DNA of 64,000 nt from Prochilodus magdalenae (Eukaryota > Chordata > Actinopteri > Characiformes > Prochilodontidae). A model generated the notes under the pieces. That model did no database searches. It worked only from the letters and a program-made list of their open reading frames with translations, and was not told the origin of the DNA. The stretch spans positions 124,001 to 188,000 of the forward strand of contig JAMWET010005053.1 in assembly GCA_024036415.1 (NCBI GenBank), read 5' to 3'. Below are positions 46,056 to 57,639 of this stretch, piece after piece (position 1 is the stretch's first letter; every line of letters starts with the position of its first letter). Position numbers and translations under genes: made by a program.

Positions 46056-47214
46056 GAAGAGATATAATAAGAAGTCTTTATCTTAGAACCGCATGAAGAA
46101 CCTAAACAGTTAGATGTGTAGTGTGAAGGTGTGTGAGCTCTGCTCGTTCTACTGTATCTAATCTAAAGTGTGGTTGGTGTGTTGCAGGTGTTCTGTTCTC
46201 CAGGATCTCTGGAGCAGAAGTGGAGATGAGAGTCAGACCCGGAGACGATGTCGTTCTGTACTGTGACTGTGTGTGGGAGACTTGGCCACCAGTGTGGTTT
46301 AAAAAGTCCTTAAATGAGGGTCAACCTCCTCTCATTATATCAGGAGAGACTTTAATACACGCTGCCTTTTCACGCTACTCTCTTATGTGGAATAAAGTCA
46401 ACCAGACTAATGATCTGCTGGTGACGAACTTCTCTGAATCAGACCTGGGTCTGTACTACTGCGCCTTACGGGAGAGGAAGCCTGTCAAAGATGGAACTGG
46501 AGCTGAAGTTCTGCAAAATGTTTATCATAATGGAACCAGAACCACTCGACTGTCTCTCCTTGGTAAGGTTATTCGTTCTGATCTGTGGGTTCTGTTATTT
46601 GACATTGTAATAACATGTCAGTGGTGATGATGTTCTATCCCTAGATCAGTAGTTACTAACATGTTTATTAATGTGTTATTAAGCAGTAATTAAGGTGAAT
46701 TAAACTTTACAGAGAACATGTAAAGCTCTGATTGATGATAATAATAGAGAGCTTATAAGCACACAACATGAATGTACCAGTAATCTGGTAATAATCAGTC
46801 AGTTATCAGTTACTGACCATAGAACAAACTGCAGTTCTACTTTCTCTCTTATTTCAGACTCCACTTCTGATCCCCTCCAGACCCCCTCCACCATCCAGAC
46901 CCCCTCGACCCCTCCTGTATCAGAGTGTAGTGTCTGCTGGAAGCTGCTGGTCAGTGTGTGCCCTGTGTTCTGTTCTCCTCAGTCGTCTCCTCCATCTGTG
47001 TGTACTGTATCTGCAGAAAGAGGACTGAAGGTACCCCGTCTCTCTCTCGCTCTCTCTCTCGCTCTCTCTCTCTAGTTTTTAATACATTACCAGGTTTTAA
47101 ATGTGCACTTCAGTAAAAGTGAGTTCAGTAAATGACTAATAATACTAAACTTTCTTTAGCCACATTCAAATCTGATATTTGTGTTTATCATGATTTAAAC
47201 AAAACATAAAGAAC

Positions 47215-48015
47215 ATAACTAACATAACACTACACCCACCAACCATCATCCTTCACTAAACACACCAACCAAACTTCCTCCCTCACTAAGCACACCAACC
47301 AATCATAACCCTCCACTACAACCACAAACCAATAACCCCCACTAAACGCACCAACCAATCATTATCCCTCACTAAATGCACAAACCAATCATCACCTTCC
47401 ACTAAAACCACAAACCAGTAACCCCCCACTACACCCACCAACTAATCATCACCCTCCACTAAAACCACAAATCAATAATCCCCCACTTCACACATAAACT
47501 GATCATTATCCTTTACTAAACACGCCAACCAATCATTATCCCTCACTAAATGCACCAACCAATCATCAGCCTCCGCTAAAATCAAACCAATCATCACCCT
47601 CCAGTAAAACCACAAACCAATAACCCCCACTACACCCACCAACCGATCATCATCCCTCACTAAATCCACCAACCAAACCAATCATCACCCTCCTTTCACT
47701 AAAATCCCACCAACCAAACATCTCCCACTAAACCCACCAACCACCCATCGTCCCTCACTTAAACCCACCCACCAATGAACATCCACCAATAAACCCACAA
47801 ACCAATCATCATCTCTCACTAAACTCACCAACCAAACACATCCACTGATAAACCCACCAACAAATCCTTCTCTACTAAACCCACCAACCAAACAATTAAC
47901 CAATCAATGTCCCCCCACTACACCCACCAACCAATCATCATCCCTCACCACACCCACCACCCAATCATCCCCCCACTACACCCACCACCCAATCATCATC
48001 CCCCACTACACCCGC
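47215..48015. repeat. Degenerate minisatellite in intron 3 of gene 5
   Basis: About 28 imperfect units of roughly 25-32 bp are built from CACCAACCAATCATC and CCCTCACTAAA-like pieces. The strand is almost free of G. It makes long reverse-strand Trp/Val-rich frames that are not genes. Confidence 0.85.
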
Positions 48016-49205
48016 ATTACTACAGACTCCTCTATTGTAGCTCCACATTGTAGTTGTACTCTTACAGAAAGTAAACCTATAGTGAAGTGGATGGTGTGTA
48101 TGGATTCTGTATGTCCCTATGTTCATTCCATAACTGCCTACTCAGGTATGATGTTTATATTTTATCAATGGCAGGTGAGAAGAAAGTCAATGAGGGAAAG
48201 AATGGGAACAAAGAGAACCAGAAAAGAACCAAACATGGCGAGGTACTACAGCACCCATATAGAACCCATATTAGCCCCTGTTCAAGCAGGACTGGTTTCA
48301 CCTGGGAGCGTGGTGTAATATGAGTGGCTCTGACACCGTCTGGTTCTAATCCAGTATGAATCTAACACATATGTAACTTTTACAATCTGCTCAGTAATAA
48401 TTCCAGAGTGAAGTATCTCCTATAATCCTCAGAGCTCCTCAGTAATAACAGTCCTGCTCCAATCTCCATCTCAGTACTGTAATAACAGAACTGGGTAGAA
48501 GGACACAGACCCGGCTGGAGGTACGGGTTCCTGAACAAACTGATCAGTCAACCTACTACATTGCAGGATCTCCTCTGGTGAAACTAGTCCTGCTTGAATA
48601 GGGTTTTATACATACACTCCTCAACAGTAACAGCGGCCCCCAGAGGGAGGTGAGGGATTGCAGGTCTGATGATCAATACAGAGGTAGTGTCTTTCTGCAA
48701 TGTTTGCAATCCCAACATTCCAGACATCTTACCATGGAGTTCTAGACATTCCACAACAAACCATTTATCTTGGCGCTGTGGATGCCTCCACACACAGATT
48801 TATTTAGACTCTGTTTACACCTTACACCAACGGAGTATTGCTGTGTAGATGGTGATGACATGTAAGACATATAAGAACAGCTCTCTGAAAGCTGCATGTA
48901 TTAACTTGTCTGCAGGGTGGAGGAGCTGATGGAGGAGCTGATGGTGTTGTTTACACTCCAGTGAATGTCACAAGCCAAGGACAGAACCGTGTAAAGAAGA
49001 ACAAAGTGGAGCGCTCTGATATCTGTACATACTCTGAAGTTAAACTTGGTCAGAAGTAGACTTGCAGTCAGGAACAGTCAGGAACATCGTTCTGTACTGA
49101 CTCCATCGTTAACTTTAATGTACTGGGTGGTGTGATGCGGGTGGTGAGGCTGTATAAACTGCAGTGTGATCTAAAGTGATTCGAGTGAGGATTAAAATGG
49201 TCTGG

Positions 49206-49211
49206 AATAAA
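49206..49211 (+). terminator. Gene 5 polyadenylation signal AATAAA
   Basis: 147 bp after the last-exon stop codon, not homologous in position to that of genes 1-4. Confidence 0.5.
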
Positions 49212-49452
49212 CAGGTACTGCTAAACTCCAGAGGAGGCTGTGTGTGTTCATTAAACAGGCCTTCTTACACATACGGTACATTAACAGACTGACCATCTCC
49301 ATTCTGTTAACCCAAACCCCTCAGAGTACAGAGCCTCTCCTTCCACTGAACAAGTGCACCAGTGTCCTACACAACACACGAGCAGAGAGCGTCTGTGTCT
49401 CACCTGGAACCAGCTTAAAAGTCTCAGTACAGACAGTTTAAGTGCTGTTAGA

Positions 49453-49580
49453 GTAAGTAGGGCTGTGTTTCAGCACCATGGACAGTACAAGCAGACAGAC
49501 AGCACTGTTTGACCTGCAGCAGTTTAGAGTGATCTCTAATGAACTCCAGTTCTGTTACCTGATGAGTAGCTGAGTGTGTA
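49453..49580 (+). repeat. Element X, copy 7 (partial)
   Basis: Keeps CAGCACCATGGACAGT and GACCTGC; the rest is diverged. Confidence 0.5.
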
Positions 49581-49732
49581 ACATGTCTGATAAACATATT
49601 CCAGTGAACCCAACAGTGCAGATTTACAACATACATATTTACAATGCTTTACCTAATAGTGTCTAATCCCCTTATCTGATCAACATTGGAGCCCCTTATC
49701 TCCAACATAGGGAGTCATCATCACCACTCTAA

Positions 49733-49800
49733 ACCAGGAACACCCACAATGAGAACTTCAGAACACATCAGACCTCTGTGGTCACCAACAGACAACATAC
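49733..49800 (+). repeat. Element A, copy 8 (diverged)
   Basis: Opens ACCAGGAACACCCACAATGA and continues with CAGAACACATCAGACCTCTG. Confidence 0.5.
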
Positions 49801-49939
49801 AAACCAAACACACCGTCAAGAAACACAAACTGCTCCTAACCAACGACAGATCAGAGCCTTGTGAAGTCCTTCTCAGACAGTTTCCTTAGACCAGTGTCCT
49901 TCACTGTAGAGATGTAAGCAGCCATTCAGAGAGGGTTTG

Positions 49940-50420
49940 TGATAACAGTGCGGTTGGTGGGGTAGCGGCAAAAACAAGAAAGACCCCCAGTGAGGGCAGT
50001 CAACACCCCCAACAGTGTTCACCCTGAAACCAAATACAGGTGGTGAAGAACACACTCCTGATAAACAAGCTATAGACTGGTGATAAAGACAGTAGAACCT
50101 CGTCCTCTTATACAGACATCACTGTTAATGTTCTATCAGTAGTTAGAACTAGAACCTGTGAGGAGTGTTAGTCCACATTAGACCCCTGCAGTTTCAGCTG
50201 ACTTCATCCACTCTGAAACAGAAAAACCACAATGACTCCACCCAGATCAGATCACATCAGAGCACAGACTGTCTGTACTGACTGATCTCAGATCTGATCT
50301 GTACTGTGTAGACTCATCTATCAGGCCTGATTAGTGATACAACTGACCCGGGGTAAGATCTATGAGTAACAGGATATGAAAGGTTCAGTTTAGACGTGAT
50401 GTAGAAGATGAACCACATGT
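49940..50420 (+). repeat. Block duplicated from 25.99-26.33 kb, with element A-like core at 50,218
   Basis: It shares order and content with 25,985-26,330. At 50,218-50,312 it includes a form A core (CACAATGACTCC, then CTGTCTGTACTGACTGATCT). Confidence 0.75.
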
Positions 50421-50499
50421 TTATACCAATGGGATCGTTAACGTCAGCTGAACATTTGACCGTTACCTGCTGTCATTCCAATGACAACTTCTGGCACTT

Positions 50500-50560
50500 C
50501 TAGATCTGAAAGAAGGGCCCTGCCGGGTGCTTGCTCTGCGTTTCCTGTTTCTGTGCACTT
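50500..50560 (-). repeat. Element A/B, reverse orientation (fragment)
   Basis: The + strand reads TTTCCTGTTTCTGTGCAC, the reverse of the element opening. It is the leftmost reversed copy and lies beyond the 3' end of gene 6. Confidence 0.4.
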
Positions 50561-51139
50561 GATGCTTGAGAGCCTTCATCTTTGATGTGGTGCGTGGGTG
50601 GGCTGCAGAGGAGCTTCAAACACTCCCATCTGAGGCCTTGGCTTTACAGTCCAGACTTGAACAGCTGTATGTGCAGATGCAGGTGTGACTAGTAGGTTAT
50701 GCTCTACTAATCAGGGTACAACAGACACTGGTCACTTTGCTGCCCAGTCTGACCAGCAGACCACGGCAGGGATGTGGCTGTAGTTGTAGGGTCAGTCCAT
50801 GCCATCAGCTCCCAGAAGGGGGCCTGGGCAGCACAGTAAAAGGGTTGGGGGTTCACCTTATGACTAGTTTTTCCAGCGGAGATGAACCCTATTCCTGGGC
50901 TACTGAGGACTTTGAGTGAGGATATGGGGTCCGTTCATGCCGCCAGCCCCCTGAAAGACCCTTCAGTACTTCCCAGCACCCTCCACTGAGTCACTTCTGT
51001 TTTATACCTCTGTCTCTGATTCCAAAACTCAGACCACTGTTTCTGATGATACCGAGGGGGCACTTCTTTCAGAGGTGGACCTTTTCATCAGGGGCAAGCA
51101 GCAAAGCAAGGCACAAGGAGTTTGTCCAGACAGTTACCA

Positions 51140-51145
51140 TTTATT
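51140..51145 (-). terminator. Gene 6 polyadenylation signal
   Basis: TTTATT on the + strand, 403 bp past the gene 6 stop. The context ACCATTTATTG recurs after gene 7. Confidence 0.5.
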
Positions 51146-51547
51146 GGTTACATGCAGTATATTTACATACACTGTGCATTTATATAATGTCTATGGTATA
51201 TACACTGTGTATATGTGGGTATATATACACACCCATCATCAACAGAATAGCTGCACCCAGACAGAATCAACCTACAGGATTAAGACATGGTGGGTAGGTT
51301 TGGCATCAGGAGACATGCAGAGTTTCACGCTCGGCTGTGCATGTGACGTAAGCAAGGACGAGCCTTTTCTCATCCGCATGTCTCACAATGTCAGACCTAC
51401 ACACCCAATTACACTCCTGCCGGGTGACTCCTTCTGGGTGCAGCTGTTTGTGCAGCTGTTTTTTTGATGAGTGTATGATTAATGAGATTTAGTTAATGAC
51501 AGTGACCTTAGAACTCCTCAGTATTCAGAACATCCTCTCCACCCATT

Positions 51548-53346
51548 TTAAGATTGGTCAAGTTTAACTTTAGCATATGTACAGAAGTCCGAGCTCTCCG
51601 CCCTCTTCTTCTTCTTCAGCTGTTTCTGTCCTCTGCTCGGGAGGTCCAACGAAGCATAGCAAACATCGTCTCCTCCAACCTGTGGCTGGATAAAAGCACA
51701 CTGTACTGTCCCCATGTTTGTTTTACAGGGAATCAGGCTCTAAGTGTGTAGAACTAGCTGTTGCTCTATAATCAGTTTCTGTTTAAAGGTTAAGAGGTGT
51801 TAGTGAAGCAGTCAGGACGGGTTGGCATCACAGGGACTAGCATAATGTATTTTCACAATGCATGCTGGGTATCACAGTGAGGGACTATTATACGAGAGGC
51901 CATTAGACGTCGGAACAAATAAGGCCCAGAAAAAGGTGGAGTCAGAGGAACACGACACACTGTGTTCAAGAATAGAGACACGTCCTGCAGTTCACTCCAC
52001 AGCCATGCAGAAACTCATCAGCGAAGCATTCACAGAGCATCAGAGACATTGGCCTACCAGCAGCGTGTGTGCATGTCACAGTACCTTGTCCCTGTTTCTA
52101 CTTCTCGGCCTCTCACGCTCTCCCACATCATCTCTTTGCTCCACGGTCACTGAAATAACATTTAGATACAGATCATGAAGAAGGTACACGTTCTAGTGTT
52201 CCAGACTGTAGTCCATCTGTTTCTCTGTGTACTGTATTACCCTGTTTTTCAATGGTCAGGACCCCCACAGGACCACCACAGAGAAGGTAGTATGTGGGTG
52301 GTGGATCATTTTCAGCACTGCAGTGACACTGACGAGTGGATCAGACACAGCAGTGGTCCTGGACACCTCAGTGTCACTGCTGGACTGAGAATCGTTCACC
52401 AACCAAAGACTAGAGAATGCCCAACACTGCACTGTGCAGCAGCAGATGAGCTATCATCTCTGACTCTACATCTACAAGGTGGAGCAGCAGGGTAGGAGTG
52501 TCTAAAAGAGTGGACAGTGAGTACCTTTAGTTCTGCTTCTGTAGATGCAGTACACACAGGTGGAGGAGACGACTGAGGAGAGGAGGATACACACAGGACA
52601 CACACTGACCAGCAGCTTCCAGCAGACACTACAGTCTGATCCAGGAGGGGTGGAGGGGGTCTGGCGTGTCATGTCTACAGTAAGAGAATGCCAGCCGGAA
52701 TAAGAAACAGCGATGGGTGCACATTTGGACTCATTAGATCTGAATGAGGGTCCTTACCGTGGAAAGAGAGTTGAGTGGTCCTGTTTCCGTAATAGCAAAC
52801 ATCTTCCCAGGAACAAGCTCGAGCTCCATCTCCGGAAGATCTCTTCTTCTGTAGAGCACAGAAGTACAAGCCGAGGTCTGACTCACTGACGTTCCTCACC
52901 AGGAGTTCAGTGGTTTGGTGGCAGTCGTTCAACCTAATGGAGTAGCGTGGATGGGACCCGTCCAGCAACACCATGTGCTCATGTGAGGAGTTCCTAAACC
53001 AAACGGTGTCAAAGCCAAACCTCCAAACACAGTCACTGTAGAGAACGACATCATCTCCAGGTCTGACTCTCATCTCCACATCTGCTCCAGAGATCCTGGA
53101 GAACCAAACACCTGCAACAGACCAACTCGTCCATTTAAACTCGCGTACCTACATGTTCCGAAGGCCATAACAGCCGAAGGCCATAACAGCTGAGCTACAC
53201 ATCTCTTTGTCTATGAAGTGAATGAATCCCAGCTGTTCTGATGGTGACCAGATGTTGGAAAATCCACCACAGTACAGAAGTAACTGTAGAACAGTTCAAG
53301 TTTACTTACATACGAGAGTGATGAGAGCGGCTCTTGATCTCTCCAT
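51548..53346 (-). CDS. Receptor gene 6: V-set Ig domain lacking the usual first Cys, two ITIM-like motifs, 245 aa
   Basis: Exons in coding order: 53346-53310, 53111-52758, 52674-52525, 52149-52085 and 51679-51548; all GT-AG, phases 1-1-1-0, no stop. Signal peptide 1-20. The V domain has S38 in place of Cys, C40, W50, an added C76, and D91-x-G-x-Y-x-C97. A Cys pair (ACSWEDVC) follows the last strand and is shared only with gene 7. The stalk lacks PVPCADP. Pre-membrane CSVCWK and a Cys-rich membrane segment are present. Exon 4 is 65 bp and unlike that of genes 1-4. The tail has VCYASL (Y210) and CTYAKV (Y237) around LKKKKR. It is convergent with gene 5, about 2.5 kb apart tail to tail. Confidence 0.83.
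52195..52450. repeat. Dispersed otophysan-type repeat in intron 3 of gene 6
   Basis: Contains TTCAATGGTCAGGACCCCCA, GGTGGTGGATCATTTTCAGC, and GGACTGAGAATCGTTCACCA. I recall this repeat from characin and catfish genomes. Related pieces occur at 54.89-55.06 and 56.19 kb. Confidence 0.65.
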
Positions 53347-53415
53347 TTTAGAGACTGGTGTCGGGGGGCTGATGATGGTGAGGGTGCTTGAAGCGGATGT
53401 TTGTGCTGAGATCTG

Positions 53416-53429
53416 ATTGGTCCACGTCA
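53416..53429 (-). promoter_or_regulatory. Gene 6 promoter block (reverse of TGACGTGGACCAAT)
   Basis: The + strand reads ATTGGTCCACGTCA, a perfect ERSE-II. The end of the block is 70 bp before the gene 6 ATG. Confidence 0.6.
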
Positions 53430-53469
53430 GTGGAACATTTCTATTTTTGATTATGGCCCACCGTGTAGC

Positions 53470-54885
53470 AGTTAGTCTTAATGTTCAAGCAGCTCACCAA
53501 TGAGAGACATGGAAAATAACCTCACACGTACCGCACTTCTTAAAAGGGTGTGATGAAAAAAATAGATATCACTCGGTGGAGGTGTAGGTTTGGCTGGAAG
53601 CCCAACAAATGTCGAACAGAGAAGGCACTGGTAATACACAATCAGGGACTTTTATTTTTTTATTGGACATCCACCTCCCCCCATAACCAAGACCAAGCAT
53701 GGAGAAAAAGGGCATGAGAGCAGGAATCTGAGTTTGTCACCTCCGGGGATGTCAATAGCAGGACAGGCAGAGGGAAGGCATTTCCTTCCTGAGGGCCCGT
53801 GATGGGAGAGTATGTGACCATGGCATAGCTTTAAACCTATGAAGGAACAGCTCAAGGCCTTCATGGAGCAGTTATGGAGTGGAGCAACATCGCCACCTCC
53901 TACAGCTGTTGTCAGAGTTCAAGAGATAGTTGCCTGGCACCATCTTGCAGCCAGCATCCCTCTGGTTTGAGGTGAACTTGGGTGTAATACTAGTTTTGGC
54001 CACTAGGCATTAGCAGTGAGCTAGAATGTTCAGTGTAGCAGATAAAAGAAGAAGAACAGAGCAAGACAAACTAACTTTCATACCTCTCATACAAAGTCCA
54101 GGATTGGGAAAGCTCCTGGTTTACCCATTCTCTGTGTAGGTAAATCCCAGATTGAGATAAATGAGGTAAAGTGATAAGAGATTTGGGAATGAATGACTAA
54201 AGACCTGTTTTGGGTAAGTTATATTACTGAACATGGGTTTTTGTCTCTGTACCTCAGAAAGGCTGTTCAGGTATGCGTTTGGAACTTCCCATCTGGTACC
54301 CCTGAGCATTTGTGGACCAACTGTGGAGACAAGATTTACAGAGGAACTACTGGGGGCACAGTTTGTTAGCCTTGGATCAACCATAGGAACCAACCAACCA
54401 ACCAACCACCAGCACTACAGCATAGTCATCGTATCATCTGGTACTTGGATCTTCACTGCAACCTCATCCAAGTACAGACAAGTAAGGCTGATCTAATGTA
54501 ATCGAGACCCGTTTTGGCTGGAGATTGGAGATATGTGTATGGACGTTGCCTCTGTGTACGTAGAGACTGAGGGCGTGTTCGCCTATGGTGTGGGTTTGGA
54601 GATGGGTCTTCTTTGTGAGGTATAAAACCTGCTAGCTGTGAGTGGTAAATCAGTACCCTGTTAGTGATTGTGTGAGGAGGTATACCGGCTCCGTCACAGT
54701 CTGGTCCCGATACATGTTTTGGCCCATGTTTGAAGGTCATACCTACGTCTAGCCCCCGTATCTGCTGCTGTTAAAAAAAGACCCTCAGTCACACAGCTTT
54801 ATGTATGTCTGGTTTTAAGCTGTGAAAGGAAGTCCACATGAAACTGGCCCCTTCTAACTAGTCAAATGATGAAACCGGCCACCTC
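53470..54885. other. Stretch without recognised gene
   Basis: Upstream of gene 6. It contains a CCAA-type short tandem run at about 54,386-54,408 and an A run. No coding exon or clear element boundary was found. Frames of up to 95 codons are not convincing. Confidence 0.45.
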
Positions 54886-54887
54886 CT

Positions 54888-55065
54888 TAGGTACACTACA
54901 CCGTGGAGATGATCCTGACCATTGAAGAACAGGGTAACCCAGTACACATAGGAACTTTGGCGATCTCCTGTATGGTCAGTGGAGCCGAAAGAATGGACAA
55001 TGGGTGCAAAAACAAGGGGGTGTACCTAATGAAGTGACAGGTAGGTGTACGTGACCACTTGATTT
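54888..55065. repeat. Dispersed otophysan-type repeat, second half
   Basis: GACCATTGAAGAACAGGGTA and GTGTACCTAATGAAGTGACA match the other arm of the repeat in intron 3 of gene 6. Confidence 0.6.
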
Positions 55066-55424
55066 GGTCTTTAAATGACACATTTAGGCTCATCTGGTGG
55101 TTAATATGGTGAAAAAGGTTAGTACCCTTGTGTACTAGGCTGTAGTGGCCTGAGGTAACCCTGCTACAGCTCTTCTGTTCCTGCATGTTCATGAGTTTCA
55201 GGCTGGAGGTTGTGTGTATATGTGAGAGTAGCTGAGGGAGTGAACCTTCACATGGTTTTGTTTGTGATGCTACAAGCAGCCACCGCATTTGCCATTATAG
55301 TTAAAACTGAGCATGACTGTGCATGTGAGTGAGTGCATGCATGGTTGGGTGAACTAACCAGAACAGTGACCTGCTTGATACTGTCACATTCAGATCTATT
55401 CAGACTTAACATCAGTGTGGCCCA

Positions 55425-55700
55425 ACCCAGTGTTCCTTAACCCTGGTTCTGGAGGCTCTACCCTGCAGCTGAAAGATCCAAACTGAACTGGGTAACACTG
55501 CAGAGGAGGTCAGGGCATCTGAGCAGGGCTGTGTTAGTGCAGGCCTGGGTGTTGAAATGAGCAGGAGGTGTGTCTTGTGTTGTGGCTTTCTCAGAAACTG
55601 AGGGGAAATCCTGTTTGTCGCTGCATAGATGCTGGTCACCTCTAACCACAGATGTTTCCATGGCAGTGTGTGCTGCAGAAGGCTAAGGGCTGTTTGAACT
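55425..55700. repeat. Block duplicated at 56.81-57.02 kb
   Basis: GATCCAAACTGAACTGGGTA, GTGCAGGCCTGGGTGTTGAA and GATGCTGGTCACCTCTAACC occur in both blocks in the same order about 1.33 kb apart. Each precedes a reversed element A copy, so this is part of a local tandem duplication. Confidence 0.85.
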
Positions 55701-55759
55701 ATGATTGAGTACTGTTGTTTTATATTCTTTATCATTCCCTAAAGTTCTAACCTCAATCT

Positions 55760-55878
55760 ACATCAGATCCTAGGTCAGTTTGAGCACTGCCTCCCAATCC
55801 AGAACAGATCTAAGGTCAGTCTTTAAATACAGCCAGTGAACAGTTGCAAGGTCTCATTGTTGGGTTTCCTTTTTCAGC
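55760..55878 (-). repeat. Element A, reverse orientation, copy 9
   Basis: On the - strand: AAGGAAACCCAACAATGAGA, CTGTTCACTGGCTG and AGATCTGTTC. It lies about 2.4 kb upstream of gene 6 in gene orientation. Confidence 0.65.
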
Positions 55879-56605
55879 ATTGCTTTCGAGCTCTAAGAGT
55901 GGGGGAGGAGAACCAGAAAGTCATTGTGCTACCAGTTGCTTTGTGTACACTCCTTTACTCAAGTCAGCCAAAATAAACTTCACAGTGTCAAAGTCCCTAA
56001 GCCCTGCCATGTTGGGTGCCAGTCTAGGTTAGTGGGTGCAGTGGTCGCTGGACTGGCAGCTGGCTCAGGGATAGTGTTCTCCAGGCTCCCTGCTGGATCT
56101 TTGTGTATCAGTAGTGTGGTAGGCCACCCTCAGGGATTTCTCTGCCCAGTCAAATACAGGCACCCTGTATTAGGTTTCTTGCAAGGTGTACCTAATGAAG
56201 TGACAGGTGGGTGTATGTGACCGATCAATATGGTCTTTATATTACACATTTAGCCTCATGTGCTGCTTAATTTTCCAGAATATGATAAAAAGATTAGTAT
56301 CCTTGTGTACTAGGGTTTAATCGCCAGACTGTGTGTGTATATGTGAGAGTTGCTGGGGGCGTGAACCTTCACACATTTTTGTCTGTGATGCTACAACCAC
56401 AGCATTTGCCGATATGGTTCAAACTGAGCATGGCTGTGCATGTGAGTAAGTGGGTGTGTGCATGCAGGTTTGACTGCACCAACCAAACAGTGACCTGCTG
56501 TATACTGTCGTATTCAGATCTATTCAGACTTGACAGTACCCTTAATGTCAGCACTTGGCCAAGTAGCCTAGCTCAGTGTTCCTTGACCCAGATACTCACA
56601 TGCCT

Positions 56606-56703
56606 GTTGGTCAGTGTTTCTCAGCCCCAGTCCTGGAGACCTCCAGCCCTGCAACTGAAGGGCATGGTGCCTCCAGGACCAGGGCTGAGAAACACTGACC
56701 AAT
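56606..56703. mobile_element. Palindromic MITE
   Basis: Arms of about 33 bp (GGTCAGTGTTTCTCAGCCC at the left; its near-perfect reverse complement at the right) flank a ~30-bp centre. The CAGTGTTTCTCA start is typical of hAT-type fish MITEs. Confidence 0.75.
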
Positions 56704-56813
56704 AGACAGGTGATTAAAGACTGTGTCTATTTGTCATATGTGTCCTCATTAACTCATTAGGCCTGGTGTGGCAACTTCTACGACCTTCAGTACGCTGTTA
56801 AAGGATCCTCCAG

Positions 56814-57025
56814 TCAACTGAAAGATCCAAACTGAACTGGGTAACACTGGAGGTCAGGACGTCTGAGCAGGGCTGTGTTAGTGCAGGCCTGGGTGTTGAA
56901 ATGAGCAGGAGGTGTGTCTTGTGTTGTGGCTTTCTCAGACACTGAGGGGAGTTCCTGTTTGTCGCTGTATAGATGCTGGTCACCTCTAACCACAGATGTT
57001 TCCATGGCTGTGTGTCACCCAATCC
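56814..57025. repeat. Block duplicated from 55.46-55.70 kb
   Basis: Second member of the local tandem duplication described at 55,425. Confidence 0.85.
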
Positions 57026-57039
57026 AGCCACCCAATCCA

Positions 57040-57120
57040 GAACAGAAGTAGGGTCAGTCATTAGAGAATCAGTGAACAGCGATCTGAGCTGAGGGTCTCA
57101 TTGTAGGGTTTCCTGTCTCT
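57040..57120 (-). repeat. Element A, reverse orientation, copy 10
   Basis: On the - strand it opens ACAGGAAACCCTACAATGAG. Confidence 0.65.
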
Positions 57121-57639
57121 GTCTGCTCTCAGAGTGGGGGAGGAGACCTGCATGTCATTGTACTACCAGTCACTTTGTATACACAACTTTACTCAAGTCA
57201 CAGTGTCAACGTCCCTAAGCACTACCATTAGCCAGTGCTAATTAATGGTTTGGCTGGCAGCTGCTGGGCTGGAATCGGTCTCGGGGACAGTGTTGTCTCC
57301 CTGCTGGCTCTTTATGTGGCAGTGGTGTAGTAGGCCAGCCTCAGTGATTTCTCTTCCCAGTCAGGACATTGGATGGTGGTGTATCTGCTGATGATTCCTC
57401 AGGTTCTAGCTTGGTGCAGTTAATAAGAGGATTAGAAACGCATTATGATGGACTGAAGAATTCCTCTACCTGCTGTTACCCTGCTGATTAAAATGACAGC
57501 TCCTAGAAATGAGCTATATCACTAAAATTAGTCATATCAGACAGTTTAAAACTAAAAGGGATTTTAGCAGGTCTTTGGCCTCTGTAACAGTTATAGATCT
57601 CTCTCTCTTGAATGTTTGACCCCCATCATGGTTGTAACC

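Larger units (their letters stand above)
45786..49059 (+). pseudogene. Receptor gene 5: intact V exon, divergent tail, frameshifts in exons 1 and 3
   Basis: Exon equivalents: 45786-45817, 46188-46562, 46858-47030, 48175-48242 and 48916-49059. Exon 1 is 5 bp short, so joining to the phase-1 V exon shifts the frame. Exon 3 is 4 bp short of the expected length inside the membrane segment (173 bp). The V exon itself is clean, with C38, C40, a Trp, SDLGLYYC and a long segment after Cys. Exons 4 and 5 keep phase and length but differ strongly from genes 1-4. Exon 4 is Lys/Asn-rich. Exon 5 has VVYTPV and CTYSEV motifs. Intron 3 is enlarged by an 800-bp minisatellite. It is likely a recent pseudogene, unless the two indels are sequence errors. 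Confidence 0.78.

Noticed and set aside
47472..48015. Trp/Val/Gly-rich reverse frames
   Set aside because: By-product of the G-poor minisatellite in intron 3 of gene 5.
50508..50763. Extra receptor exon upstream of gene 6 tail
   Set aside because: The similarity is to the segment at 10.7 and 36.7 kb and to a reversed A/B element, not to any receptor exon.
52175..52495. 106-codon + strand frame
   Set aside because: It falls inside a dispersed repeat within intron 3 of gene 6.
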